A DNA stretch of 64,000 nt from Dyadobacter psychrotolerans (GTDB lineage: Bacteria; Bacteroidota; Bacteroidia; Cytophagales; Spirosomataceae): positions 124,001-188,000 of the forward strand of contig NZ_SMFL01000012.1 of assembly GCF_004349265.1 (NCBI RefSeq). Reading direction: 5' to 3'. Both the position numbers and the translations under genes were made by a program. Positions 7,731-16,693 of this stretch are shown piece by piece. Below the pieces are notes generated by a model. That model made no database searches and was not told where the DNA came from. It saw nothing but the letters and a program-made list of their open reading frames with translations. Numbering within the stretch: the first letter of the stretch is position 1; each line of letters begins with the position of its first letter.

Positions 7731-8510
7731 ATGAATTATTCACATTTGAAAATCGGGTTATTTATTCCTTGTTACGTGGACCAGTTTTATCCGCAGGTTG
7801 GAATAGCAACGCTTGAACTGTTAGAAAAATTAGGCTGTACGGTAAGTTTTCCGCTCAATCAAACCTGCTGCGGCCAACCTATGGCCAATTCAGGATTTGA
7901 ACATCTGACCACCGGGTGCAACAATCTTTTTTATGATTCCTTTTCAGGCTTTGATTATGTAGTTTCTCCTTCCGGAAGCTGTGTGCTGCATATTAAAGAA
8001 CATTTGAAGGTGGAAGACAAGCCATCAGAGTCTAAAATCCTGCGCAAAAAGGTTTACGAGCTGGTTGAATTTATCACCGATGTATTAAAGATTGATTCAA
8101 TCGAAGCAGATTTCCCGCATCGTGTGGGTTTGCATCAGGGATGTCACGGGCAGCGCGGATTGCATTTATCCCAAATGTCAGAGCTGAATGCACCTGCTTT
8201 TTCAAAACCTGAAACCTTACTTCGAAAAGTACATGGACTGGAATTGGTTGATCTTGACCGCAAAGATGAATGCTGCGGGTTTGGCGGAACTTTCTGCGTG
8301 AGCGAAGAAGCAGTTTCCGTAAAAATGGGAAAAGACCGCGTTTCTGACCACATACGACACAATGCTGAATATATTACCGGCTCAGATGTGAGCTGTCTGA
8401 TGCACCTGGAAGGAATTTTGAAAAGAAGAAATTCGACAGTTCAGGTAAGGCACATTGCTGAAATACTGAACAGCTCGATTTCTGTTAAGACAGTCGTACC
8501 TGCATTATAA
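7731..8510 (+). CDS. lutA: LutA, L-lactate oxidation iron-sulfur subunit
   Basis: Cysteine-rich (Fe)-S protein of 259 residues with two CCG domains: TCCGQP around residues 45-50 and ECCGFGG around 180-186. It is one of three proteins (LutABC/LldEFG) that oxidise L-lactate to pyruvate at the cytoplasmic side of the membrane. A longer frame begins at 7707, but the ATG at 7731 gives the family N-terminus (MNYSHLKIGLFIPCYVDQFYP) and begins one base after the upstream stop. A terminator follows, and lutB lies beyond an oppositely oriented gene. Confidence 0.92.
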   Translation: MNYSHLKIGLFIPCYVDQFYPQVGIATLELLEKLGCTVSFPLNQTCCGQPMANSGFEHLTTGCNNLFYDSFSGFDYVVSPSGSCVLHIKEHLKVEDKPSESKILRKKVYELVEFITDVLKIDSIEADFPHRVGLHQGCHGQRGLHLSQMSELNAPAFSKPETLLRKVHGLELVDLDRKDECCGFGGTFCVSEEAVSVKMGKDRVSDHIRHNAEYITGSDVSCLMHLEGILKRRNSTVQVRHIAEILNSSISVKTVVPAL

Positions 8511-8513
8511 AAC

Positions 8514-8547
8514 AAATACCGGAACCCTGAATGAGCACCGGTATTTT
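8514..8547 (+). terminator. Hairpin terminator after lutA
   Basis: Arms AAATACCGG (8514-8522) and CCGGTATTT (8538-8546) pair over 9 bp with a 15-nt loop, ending in a short T-run. It closes the sugar-lutA transcription unit before the convergent gene. Confidence 0.65.
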
Positions 8548-8602
8548 ACAAAGTTTCGGATGCGCGCCGCGCCGGCGTCAGAATCTGAGAAGAAACCAGT
8601 CG

Positions 8603-8995
8603 TTAGTTAATTGAAGAAACGACGCGGCTCGTTTTAGTCAAAATATCAAACGTTTGTGAATACTTCTCTTTTCCGTCCGTTACCTCGAATGTATAAGTAC
8701 CATCCAGAAGGGTAGAAAGATCGAAATATTTCAGGTAGTTTGATTCAGTACGCTTGTTTTCAGCAAACAATACATTTTTATCTGTATCCAAAATGCGAAC
8801 TATAACTGCGTTTGACTCTGGCTTAATATATGAAACTCGGAATTGCATTGGTTTAACTTCCAGTATGCTCAGCTTGGTTGAAGCGGATACAGTTTTTTCG
8901 GAAGCGTTGTTGGTTTGTGCATTAACTGTGAATGCTGAACCTGAGAATAGCAAGCCTGTCAGAGCAGCCGTTAGAATAATTGATTTTGCTTTCAT
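8603..8995 (-). CDS. Small secreted protein of unknown function, beta-sandwich-like
   Basis: A 130-residue protein with a clear signal peptide (hydrophobic core residues 6-22, cleavage near VNAQ-T). The mature part has alternating beta-strand pattern: KLSILEVKPMQFRVSYI, NAVIVRILDTDKNVLFAE, GTYTFEVTDGKEKYSQTFDI. This resembles the short periplasmic or surface Ig-like proteins often found as single genes in Bacteroidota. I do not recognise a named family. It lies on the opposite strand between lutA and lutB, splitting the lut genes. Confidence 0.7.
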   Translation of the reverse strand: MKAKSIILTAALTGLLFSGSAFTVNAQTNNASEKTVSASTKLSILEVKPMQFRVSYIKPESNAVIVRILDTDKNVLFAENKRTESNYLKYFDLSTLLDGTYTFEVTDGKEKYSQTFDILTKTSRVVSSIN

Positions 8996-9081
8996 AGGAG
9001 TGAAAATTTTAAATGTATCTAAGAAAAGTTTAATTAAACTTTTTTCAGAGTCGGATGTCCCGATCGAAAAACTTTGTATGT

Positions 9082-9089
9082 CAAAAGTA
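9082..9089 (-). promoter_or_regulatory. -7 promoter element of the small secreted protein gene
   Basis: Read on the minus strand this is TACTTTTG, a full match to TAnnTTTG, about 87 nt upstream of the ATG at 8995. A weak TTG lies further upstream at shorter than usual spacing. Confidence 0.45.
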
Positions 9090-9238
9090 TAACATATTGC
9101 ATTACAATAAAATAGCTTTTTATCTGATTCTAAAAAGTTGTTTATTAAACAAACTGAAAACTTGGAATAGTGCTACGAATGTGAAAAGTACAATTCAAGT
9201 TCTTTAAATAATACTATTATCTAATTGTTAAGAGAACC

Positions 9239-10615
9239 ATGTCAACAGTAACAAAGGACCATGCGGGCGCCTCCGAAGTATTTAATGAGGACGAACCTTA
9301 TGTAAACTGGCACGATGAAACATTATGGTTTGTGCGGACCAAGCGGGATAAATCCTCCAAGCAGTTGCCGGAATGGGAAGAGCTTCGTGAAAGTGCATCG
9401 CAGATCAAGCATTATGTTCTTTCCCACATGGATGGTTTACTTCAGACCTTTGAACAAAAAGCAAAGGAAAACGGTATCCATGTTCATTGGGCGAGTGACG
9501 GCCCGGAGCATAACGAAATTGTGCTTGGTTTGCTAAAACAGCACAACATTGATAAAATGGTTAAAAGCAAATCCATGCTGACCGAGGAGTGTCACATGAA
9601 TGAGTTTTTGATTAAAAACGGAATTGATGTTATTGATTCGGATTTGGGCGAGCGGATTGTGCAGCTGAGAAACGAGCCGCCAAGTCATATCGTTTTGCCT
9701 GCCATCCATTTAAAAAAGAAGGATATCGGTGATTTGTTTCACGAGCATCTTGGTACGGAAGCGGGTGCTACCGACCCGCAATATTTAACTGAAGCGGCAA
9801 GACAGCATTTACGTGATAAATTTCTGACGAGGCGCGCTGCCTTAACCGGTGTCAATTTTGCGGTTGCTGAAACCGGAAGTTTTGTGGTAAGCACTAATGA
9901 AGGAAATGCGGATATGGGAGCGCATTTGGCAGACATTCATATTGCCAGCATGGGTTTTGAGAAAATTATTCCGAAACAGGAACATCTGGGTGTCTTTCTG
10001 AGATTACTTGCCCGCAGTGCAACCGGTCAGCCGATTACGACTTACAGCAGTCATTTCAAGACGCCGAGGGAAGGGCAGGAGATGCACCTCATTATTGTAG
10101 ACAATGGAAGAAGCACACAGCTCGGGCGTGAAGATTTCAGAAATTCCTTAAAGTGTATTCGGTGCGGAGCCTGTATGAATACCTGTCCGGTTTACAGAAG
10201 AAGCGGGGGACATAGTTATCACAACGCCGTTGCCGGCCCAATTGGCTCAATATTGGCACCAAATCTGGACATGACCAAAAATGCAGATCTTCCTTTTGCA
10301 AGTACTTTGTGCGGAAGCTGTTCCAATGTTTGTCCGGTTAAAATCGATATTCACGACCAGCTTTACAAATGGAGGCAGGTTTTGGTAAAAGGTGGGCATG
10401 TTCCAAAAGGAAAAGAAATCGGAATTAAGGCCATGTCGATGGTTTTGTCCCAGCCAAGGTTTTATCAATGGTCGGGAAAACTGGGTCGTTCGGTGATGCG
10501 GGCTATGCCTTTTGTAGTAAATAATAGTTTGAATCCCTGGTATAAACAGCGGGACATGCCCGAACCGCCTCAGGAAAGTTTCCGTGACTGGTATGTCAGA
10601 AACAGAAGAGAATAA
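9239..10615 (+). CDS. lutB: LutB, L-lactate oxidation ferredoxin/LUD subunit
   Basis: 458-residue iron-sulfur protein with an N-terminal LUD domain and a ferredoxin-type C-terminal part. Two cluster-binding motifs are visible: CIRCGACMNTCP starting at residue 306 (C306, C309, C312, C316) and CGSCSNVCP starting at 358 (C358, C361, C365). It forms the L-lactate dehydrogenase with LutA and LutC. lutC follows 54 nt downstream on the same strand. The intergenic region upstream (8996-9238) must hold its own promoter, but I see no convincing TAnnTTTG on the plus strand there. Confidence 0.93.
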   Translation: MSTVTKDHAGASEVFNEDEPYVNWHDETLWFVRTKRDKSSKQLPEWEELRESASQIKHYVLSHMDGLLQTFEQKAKENGIHVHWASDGPEHNEIVLGLLKQHNIDKMVKSKSMLTEECHMNEFLIKNGIDVIDSDLGERIVQLRNEPPSHIVLPAIHLKKKDIGDLFHEHLGTEAGATDPQYLTEAARQHLRDKFLTRRAALTGVNFAVAETGSFVVSTNEGNADMGAHLADIHIASMGFEKIIPKQEHLGVFLRLLARSATGQPITTYSSHFKTPREGQEMHLIIVDNGRSTQLGREDFRNSLKCIRCGACMNTCPVYRRSGGHSYHNAVAGPIGSILAPNLDMTKNADLPFASTLCGSCSNVCPVKIDIHDQLYKWRQVLVKGGHVPKGKEIGIKAMSMVLSQPRFYQWSGKLGRSVMRAMPFVVNNSLNPWYKQRDMPEPPQESFRDWYVRNRRE

Positions 10616-10669
10616 CGGGTTTATATTTAGTTTTTAGTAACACGGTTTCCGGGTTTTAGACATATTAAA

Positions 10670-11257
10670 ATGAGTGCACGCGAGAAAATACTTCAGCAGA
10701 TTAAATTAAATAAGCCGGCAGAAACGCAGCTGCCGGCAAGAATCAGTTTTGAAAGTCATTACGAAAATACAGAGATTAAATTTACGGAAACACTGGCGGC
10801 CGTTTACACCGAGGTAATTGTGGTTGCTTCTTATGATGAGCTCAGAAAAAAGGCATTTGAAATGTATGCAGATGTGGTGAACCGTGCCACAACAATTCCG
10901 GCTCTGGCCGACTGGTCGGATTTTAGCCTGAACATTTCAGATCCTCATGATCTGGAAATGATCGAAGTTGCTATTCTGGAAGCCGAGTTTGGGGTAGCAG
11001 AAAACGGGGCGATTTGGATTTCTGATAACCACTTACCACACCGGGCACTTCCTTTTATTACGCAAAATCTCGCTTTTGTTATCCCCAGGAATAAAATTGT
11101 GAACAACATGCATGATGCCTACAAAATTTTGGCAGATACTACCGGTTGGGGATGTTTTATTTCCGGTCCTTCCAAAACAGCTGACATAGAACAATCGCTC
11201 GTAATTGGCGCACATGGTGCCAGAAGTTTAGTCGTATTTTTATTGGAAGAGGAATAG
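10670..11257 (+). CDS. lutC: LutC, LUD-domain lactate utilisation protein
   Basis: 195-residue LUD-domain protein, the third component of the LutABC L-lactate oxidation system. Recognisable features are the N-terminal SAREKILQQIKLN helix and the C-terminal GVAENGAIWISDN, ISGPSKTADIEQSLVIGAHGARSL, typical of LutC/LldG. Translated just after lutB and closed by a hairpin. With LutA and LutB it would consume the L-lactate released by the FAH-type hydrolase. Confidence 0.93.
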   Translation: MSAREKILQQIKLNKPAETQLPARISFESHYENTEIKFTETLAAVYTEVIVVASYDELRKKAFEMYADVVNRATTIPALADWSDFSLNISDPHDLEMIEVAILEAEFGVAENGAIWISDNHLPHRALPFITQNLAFVIPRNKIVNNMHDAYKILADTTGWGCFISGPSKTADIEQSLVIGAHGARSLVVFLLEEE

Positions 11258-11280
11258 CGAATCATTTACAATAACAGAAT

Positions 11281-11322
11281 AAAGGATATGCACTACCTGT
11301 TGGGCTGGTGTTTATCCTTTTG
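11281..11322 (+). terminator. Hairpin terminator after lutC
   Basis: AAAGGATA (11281-11288) pairs with TATCCTTT (11313-11320), followed by TTG. Loop bases CAC and GTG may extend the stem. The gap 11258-11565 holds this hairpin and the cmk promoter and no gene I can support. Confidence 0.55.
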
Positions 11323-11414
11323 TTGATTTAATCAGGAATAACTGAGTATCAAATCGTCCCCTAGCTTTTTTTATTAACTTTCAAAAAAAAGTATCAAGCG
11401 CAGTTTCTTTCCTC

Positions 11415-11422
11415 TATTTTTG
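11415..11422 (+). promoter_or_regulatory. -7 promoter element of cmk
   Basis: TATTTTTG fits TAnnTTTG about 145 nt before the cmk start. The implied leader of roughly 135 nt has no recognised riboswitch. It includes a possible 17-codon frame (11448-11501) that I do not call a gene. Confidence 0.4.
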
Positions 11423-11565
11423 CAGCACACACCTATTGTGTTAACTATGTCTTTACAAGAGCAGGCCATTGTGTTTTGTTCAGGCAAGTTTATGTTATAA
11501 AAACCGCTTGTGTTAATAGTTTAAAGCTTAACGGCGCTTTTCCGGTGTCTGTAATCTGATCCTTT

Positions 11566-12279
11566 ATGCCTAAAATAATAGTTGCAATCGATGGCTATTC
11601 AAGCTGTGGTAAAAGCACAACAGCAAAATTGGTTGCAAAGCAGCTTAACTATCCCTATATCGATACTGGTGCCATGTACCGTGCTGTTACGCTGTTTTTT
11701 TTACAAAATCACGTCAGCCAGACAAATCCTAAGGAAATTGAAATTGCACTGAGCCAGGTTCAGATTTCGTTCAGGAGGCATCCGGAACTTGGTCGTAACG
11801 ACACTTTTCTGAATGGATTGAATGTAGAAGATGAGATCCGGAAAATGTACGTTTCGGAAAAGGTAAGCGACATTAGCGCCATTGCAGAAGTTCGCCACGC
11901 ACTGGTCGCACAGCAGCAACGTATGGGTAGGACAAAGGGGATTGTCATGGATGGCCGGGATATCGGAACCGTTGTATTTCCTCAGGCTGAACTAAAAATA
12001 TTTATGACTGCTGATCCATTGATCCGGGCGCAGAGACGTCAGCTTGAATTGCTGGAAAAAGGAGAATTAATAGGCCTGGCAGAGATATCCGAAAATCTGA
12101 AAATGCGTGATCATATAGATACCCACCGGTCAGAAAGCCCTTTGAGACAAGCCGAAGACGCAGTATACATCGACAATTCGCTTATGACACTTGACGAGCA
12201 GGTTGAAATGGTAGTAAGACTTGCGGATGCGAAAATTGCTTCTTCGCTCCGCAATAGAGAAATAAATAAAAACAAATGA
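11566..12279 (+). CDS. cmk: Cytidylate kinase
   Basis: 237-residue (d)CMP kinase that makes CDP/dCDP from CMP/dCMP using ATP in the cytoplasm. The P-loop GYSSCGKST (residues 10-18) is the Bacteroidota variant, followed by YIDTGAMYRAVT and MDGRDIGTVVFP (the NMP-binding signature) and a RDxxDxxR-like lid sequence (MRDHIDTHRSESPL). Length matches the family. The stop overlaps the next start by 4 nt (ATGA). Confidence 0.95.
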   Translation: MPKIIVAIDGYSSCGKSTTAKLVAKQLNYPYIDTGAMYRAVTLFFLQNHVSQTNPKEIEIALSQVQISFRRHPELGRNDTFLNGLNVEDEIRKMYVSEKVSDISAIAEVRHALVAQQQRMGRTKGIVMDGRDIGTVVFPQAELKIFMTADPLIRAQRRQLELLEKGELIGLAEISENLKMRDHIDTHRSESPLRQAEDAVYIDNSLMTLDEQVEMVVRLADAKIASSLRNREINKNK

Positions 12280-13352
12280 GCGGAAACATTCCCGACTTTG
12301 ATTATTTAATCGTCGGCCATGGAATAGGCGGCGCTTCAATTGCCTGGCACTTACAAAAAGCAGGTAAAACTTTTAAAATTGCCGGCGATTCTACTGCTCC
12401 GTCATCATCACTTGTTGCCGCGGGTATTTTTAATCCGCTTACTGGTAAAAAACTGGTAAAAACCTGGCTTGCGGATGATCTCTTTCCCTTTGCAACTTCC
12501 TTTTATTCAGAACTTGAAAGTAAATTGGAGGCAAAATTCCTTTATAAAACTTCTGTTTACCGCCCTTACAGATCTATAGAAGAACAGAATACGTATTTAG
12601 CACAATCTGCTGAGCCCGCCATTGCAAATTACATCGGCAAAAGTGAAGACCAGGATGTGGTTGCTGAATATGTTCACATGGCACATGGAGGGCTGGAAGT
12701 GGTTCGTGCTGGTTGGGTTGATCTGCCGGTTTTGCTAAAAAAAAGCAGAGAATATTTTTCAGGATCAGGTCAGTATATTGAAACAAAGTTTAATTCCGAA
12801 GAATTAAAACATTCAGAAGCCGGTGTAGAATGGAACGGCAAGAAATTTGGAAAAGTAATTCTTTGTCAGGGATTTGAGGCGGTTAATAACCAATATTTTA
12901 ACTGGCTTCCTTTTACCCCGGTCAAAGGGCAGATTTTGGAAATTTCGTCAGAACATATCTTAAAGAAACACATTATTAATCAGGGAATTTTCGTTTTACC
13001 AACCTCGGATAAAACCTGTAAAGTGGGTGCAACATATTCATGGGATCCGTTGGATTGGGAAACGACAAAGGTTGCTGGCGATGAACTGGAAGAAAAATTA
13101 AAGAATTTACTGAAAGTTCCTTTTCGGATTACCGCTCAGGCAGCCGGTATCAGGCCTTCGGTTAGGGACCGGCGGCCTTTAATCGGAGTTCATCCCACGC
13201 TTAGTAATGTTTGCATTTTCAACGGGTTAGGGACAAAAGGTGTAACGCTGGCACCATTTTTTGCTGATCAGTTCGTTCAGCATTTAGAAAATGGTAAAGA
13301 ATTGAATCCGTTAGTGAATATTCAAAGGTATTTTTCGTTATATTTCCATTGA
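12276..13352 (+). CDS. FAD-dependent oxidoreductase, DAO family
   Basis: 358-residue flavoprotein with an N-terminal dinucleotide-binding motif VGHGIGGASIA (residues 13-23) and a C-terminal glycine motif NGLGTKGVTLAPFFAD, as in D-amino-acid oxidase/glycine oxidase-type enzymes. The substrate cannot be told from sequence. The family includes ThiO-like amino-acid oxidases and the C-terminal half of MnmC; no thiamine genes are nearby. Translationally coupled to cmk, and only 17 nt before the large outer-membrane protein gene, so the three are probably one operon. Confidence 0.8.
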   Translation: MSGNIPDFDYLIVGHGIGGASIAWHLQKAGKTFKIAGDSTAPSSSLVAAGIFNPLTGKKLVKTWLADDLFPFATSFYSELESKLEAKFLYKTSVYRPYRSIEEQNTYLAQSAEPAIANYIGKSEDQDVVAEYVHMAHGGLEVVRAGWVDLPVLLKKSREYFSGSGQYIETKFNSEELKHSEAGVEWNGKKFGKVILCQGFEAVNNQYFNWLPFTPVKGQILEISSEHILKKHIINQGIFVLPTSDKTCKVGATYSWDPLDWETTKVAGDELEEKLKNLLKVPFRITAQAAGIRPSVRDRRPLIGVHPTLSNVCIFNGLGTKGVTLAPFFADQFVQHLENGKELNPLVNIQRYFSLYFH

Positions 13353-13369
13353 AGTAAGCCTAAGCATTT

Positions 13370-16300
13370 ATGAGAATAAAATTTCTATTTTTATTAGCGA
13401 TACCCGTAAATCTTGTTGCAGTTCTGGGATTGTACACGGAGGCATCAGCGCAAAGATATCCCTCTCAGGAAACCTTTGGGAAAAACAGGGTACAGTATAA
13501 AACCTTCAACTGGAAGACGTTCAGAACCACAAATTTTGAAATATATCACCACCAGGGCGGAACGGAACTGGCTAAGCTCACAGCACAATATGCTGAAAGT
13601 GAGTTTGATAAAATAACAGATGTGCTTGGCTGGACTCCTTATAGCCGTGTTAAAATTTTCCTTTATAATTCTCCTGCTGAACTTGAACAAAGTAACATGG
13701 GGTTGTCGACGATCGATAACCGCGATGATGCAAAGCTCGATCTTGCGCAATCCCGGGTAGAAGTAGCCTATACAGGCGATCAGATCGGTTTCAGGAAAAA
13801 ACTGGTAAAAGACATCAGCATGTTGTTTGTTTATGACATGCTTTATGGCGGAAATATGAAAGAGGCTTTGCAGAGTTCTCTTTTGCTTACATTGCCTGAA
13901 TGGTTTATGTCGGGTACGGCGGCTTACATTTCAGAAGGATGGTCTCCGGAGCTGAATGATTACATGCGGGATTTTTTCAAAAACCGTAATGTAAGAAAAC
14001 CCACTTTGCTGACAGGAAACGACGCAACGCTGATCGGACATTCCATCTGGAACTACATTGCTGAAAGATATGGCAAGGATAAAATTTCAGATATTCTCAA
14101 TCTTACCAGGATTATCAGAACTGAGCAAACCAGTATCACAAGTACGCTCGGGGTTCCTTCATACAATCGCTTTTTACGTGACTGGCGTGCCTACTATTTA
14201 AATCTCAACAAAAGCGCAGAGCAATATTATACAGATTCAAAACCAAGCTGGAAATACAGGCTGAATGAATTCAGCGGTACTGATGCAGCGTCGGCGATTA
14301 AGATTTCACAGGACAAAAAGTTTACTGCTGTTAGCGAAGTGAAAAACGGACGTTATAAGGTTTACGTTTTTGACAGCGAAACAGGTTCGAAAAAAATGAT
14401 TCGCCAGGGTAAAACGGATCAGGTTGGAGAACGGGGAACCAGTCAGCCCGCGCTCTTAGGCTGGTCAAAAAATAACAACTTAACGATTTTGGCGTCCGAA
14501 AGTGGTCGTAAAAACCTTTACGTTTACGAAAATATCGGTACTAAAAAGGTTAAGATAAAAGTAAAACGGAATATTCGTGGTCTGGATCAGATCGTCGATA
14601 TGGATGTTTCTGCGGACGGATCCATGCTCGCTGTGAGTGCGGATAGAGGTGGTAAAAATGATATTTATCTGATAAGCGTCGCCAGGGCTTCTCCATTGCC
14701 ATTGACAAGCGATCTTTTTGATGATGTCTCGCCTCGCTTTATTCAGGGATCTTCAAGAAGAATTGTGTTTGCGTCCAACCGTCCGTCGGATTCACTTGGA
14801 ACAGCCAAAGGAGATTATAAGAATGTTGCTCCTTCGATGTCTCTTTTTGAACATGATGGCACACCAAAATCCGGACAGATTACAGAGCTGGTTCACAGTG
14901 AAGGCAAGACGAAAGTATCCCCGATTTACGCTGATGCGAATGAGATCATCTATCTGTCGAACATCAAAGGTGTTTCAAATGTATTTAAGCTAAACCGTGC
15001 TTCGAATACCAGTACACAGCTAACCAATTATATACATAATATCAGAACCGCCGACGTAAATCTGAAATCAGGAGGGGCTCTTGCCTATACTTATCTGTTT
15101 GACGGTTACATAACTGCTGGTTTTAAAAATGGATTTGATTCAAACGCATCTTTGGATACGCCATCGCTGAATGCATCGGGTGCAGCTGTACCTGCCAGTA
15201 CCGTAGCGGTTGGTCCGGGTAAAACTGACTCGGTGGCTAATGTTGCTAAACAGGAAGCTGCTCCGGCTCTTGCTTTGAAAGATGGTGAAGTAGACACAGA
15301 TAACTATCAGTTTGATCCTGACGTATTGCAGACGTTTGAGTCAAGACAGCGCAGGGGAGCTTTGACAGGTGCGCCCAGTGTGTTGTCAAGAACAAAACCA
15401 ACCAGAGAGAACATTGCAATTAAAGGGCCTTATCCATATAAAGGATTGTTTATTACCAATGACGCAAGTTCCGACTGGCGCATCGATCCAATACGGGGTT
15501 TTGGTTATGCTCAGTCTCTTTCTATGAATGACCTTTTGGAAAATCATGTTATCAAAGCCGGGTTTTTTATATCGTCTAATTTTAGGAACAGCGATTTGTT
15601 TGCTGAATATAGCAACAATACCTATCGCATAGATTTCGGTTTACGGGTTGACAGAAAAGCACTGTATGTAGATACGGAGGGATCTCCCCAGAAGTATCGT
15701 TTCAATCAGGTGATGTTCTCTGCGTCTTATCCATTTTCTCCTTCAAGCCGGTTTACATTGTCTCCAATGTTTACTTCTACGAGGATGATTGATGTTTATG
15801 TGCTTGCTAATCCGGATTTTGCAACCAATTATGGAGGACTTCGAAGCGAATATGTATTTGATAATACTAAGGTGAACGGTTTGAACATGATGGAAGGAAC
15901 GCGGTTCAAAATCAGGTATGACGCACATCTTGGCCTTTCAGGTAAAGACGAAAGTTTTAATCGTATCAGTCTTGATTTTCGTCATTACCAAAAAATTCAC
16001 CGCGACCTGATACTTGCCATTCGCGCGTCTGCCAGTCATTCGGGCGGAAAAGCCCCTAAGCAGAACATCATGGGAGGTATGGAAAACTGGATCGGTAACC
16101 GCAAGGAAACACGCACCGGTGAAAATCCATTAGCTTTCGCTCCGAATATTGATAACAGAGATATTTTCTTTGCGGACTTTGCAACGAACCTGCGTGGTTT
16201 TAATTTGAACCGTATGTCCGGCACAAGTTATATGTTGCTGAATGCGGAATTGAGAATTCCTTTGATCAAATATCTTTACCGCGGATCTATTACTTCCAGT

Positions 16301-16588
16301 TTCCTGAGGAATTTCCAGATCGTGGGTTTTGGGGATATCGGTACGGCATGGACAGGTAAAGGACCGTTTAGCGAAAACAACAGCCTGAACACGCAAATCA
16401 TCGGAACTGTGGATGATCCTTTCCGTGCAACGGTTACCAATTACAAGAATCCTTACCTGATGGGTTATGGTTTAGGTGCCAGAACGACATTATTCGGCTT
16501 TTACGTTAAATTTGACTACGCCTGGGGAGTTGACAATGGTTATACCAACAAGCCAATACCATACTTGACACTTGGCTATGATTTTTAG
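13370..16588 (+). CDS. Large outer-membrane protein: peptidase-MA-like, TolB-like propeller and beta-barrel
   Basis: 1072-residue exported protein (signal peptide, cleavage near ASAQ-R). Residues ~40-270 resemble the peptidase MA gluzincin fold, including LPEWFMSGTAAYISEGW (175-191). However, where HExxH is expected the sequence reads KDISMLFVYD (147-156), so the zinc site is absent. Residues ~280-620 contain TolB-like propeller repeats (VFDSETGSKKMIRQG, VSADGSMLAVSADRGG, RRIVFASNRPSD). Residues ~690-1072 form an outer-membrane barrel of BamA-like surface-antigen type ending in Phe. Homologues are often labelled TolB, which is misleading. A role in outer-membrane assembly is inference. PorP/SprF is encoded next. 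Confidence 0.75.
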   Translation: MRIKFLFLLAIPVNLVAVLGLYTEASAQRYPSQETFGKNRVQYKTFNWKTFRTTNFEIYHHQGGTELAKLTAQYAESEFDKITDVLGWTPYSRVKIFLYNSPAELEQSNMGLSTIDNRDDAKLDLAQSRVEVAYTGDQIGFRKKLVKDISMLFVYDMLYGGNMKEALQSSLLLTLPEWFMSGTAAYISEGWSPELNDYMRDFFKNRNVRKPTLLTGNDATLIGHSIWNYIAERYGKDKISDILNLTRIIRTEQTSITSTLGVPSYNRFLRDWRAYYLNLNKSAEQYYTDSKPSWKYRLNEFSGTDAASAIKISQDKKFTAVSEVKNGRYKVYVFDSETGSKKMIRQGKTDQVGERGTSQPALLGWSKNNNLTILASESGRKNLYVYENIGTKKVKIKVKRNIRGLDQIVDMDVSADGSMLAVSADRGGKNDIYLISVARASPLPLTSDLFDDVSPRFIQGSSRRIVFASNRPSDSLGTAKGDYKNVAPSMSLFEHDGTPKSGQITELVHSEGKTKVSPIYADANEIIYLSNIKGVSNVFKLNRASNTSTQLTNYIHNIRTADVNLKSGGALAYTYLFDGYITAGFKNGFDSNASLDTPSLNASGAAVPASTVAVGPGKTDSVANVAKQEAAPALALKDGEVDTDNYQFDPDVLQTFESRQRRGALTGAPSVLSRTKPTRENIAIKGPYPYKGLFITNDASSDWRIDPIRGFGYAQSLSMNDLLENHVIKAGFFISSNFRNSDLFAEYSNNTYRIDFGLRVDRKALYVDTEGSPQKYRFNQVMFSASYPFSPSSRFTLSPMFTSTRMIDVYVLANPDFATNYGGLRSEYVFDNTKVNGLNMMEGTRFKIRYDAHLGLSGKDESFNRISLDFRHYQKIHRDLILAIRASASHSGGKAPKQNIMGGMENWIGNRKETRTGENPLAFAPNIDNRDIFFADFATNLRGFNLNRMSGTSYMLLNAELRIPLIKYLYRGSITSSFLRNFQIVGFGDIGTAWTGKGPFSENNSLNTQIIGTVDDPFRATVTNYKNPYLMGYGLGARTTLFGFYVKFDYAWGVDNGYTNKPIPYLTLGYDF

Positions 16589-16621
16589 AAAAAGCCAGTA
16601 GATTTTTACTAAAAAGCTTTT

Positions 16622-16653
16622 AAATGGCAGGGGATCTTTCCCGTGCCATTTTT
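16622..16653 (+). terminator. Hairpin terminator
   Basis: AAATGGCA (16622-16629) pairs with TGCCATTT (16644-16651), with GGGGA/TTTCCC extending the stem around a small bulge, followed by Ts. It separates the large outer-membrane gene from porP/sprF. Confidence 0.65.
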
Positions 16654-16693
16654 AATGGTCTTTATTCGAAATTAGATTGAAACAATACCTTCT

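Noticed and set aside
11448..11501. Possible 17-codon leader peptide before cmk
   Set aside because: No attenuator-like alternative hairpins and no biased codons; too weak to call.
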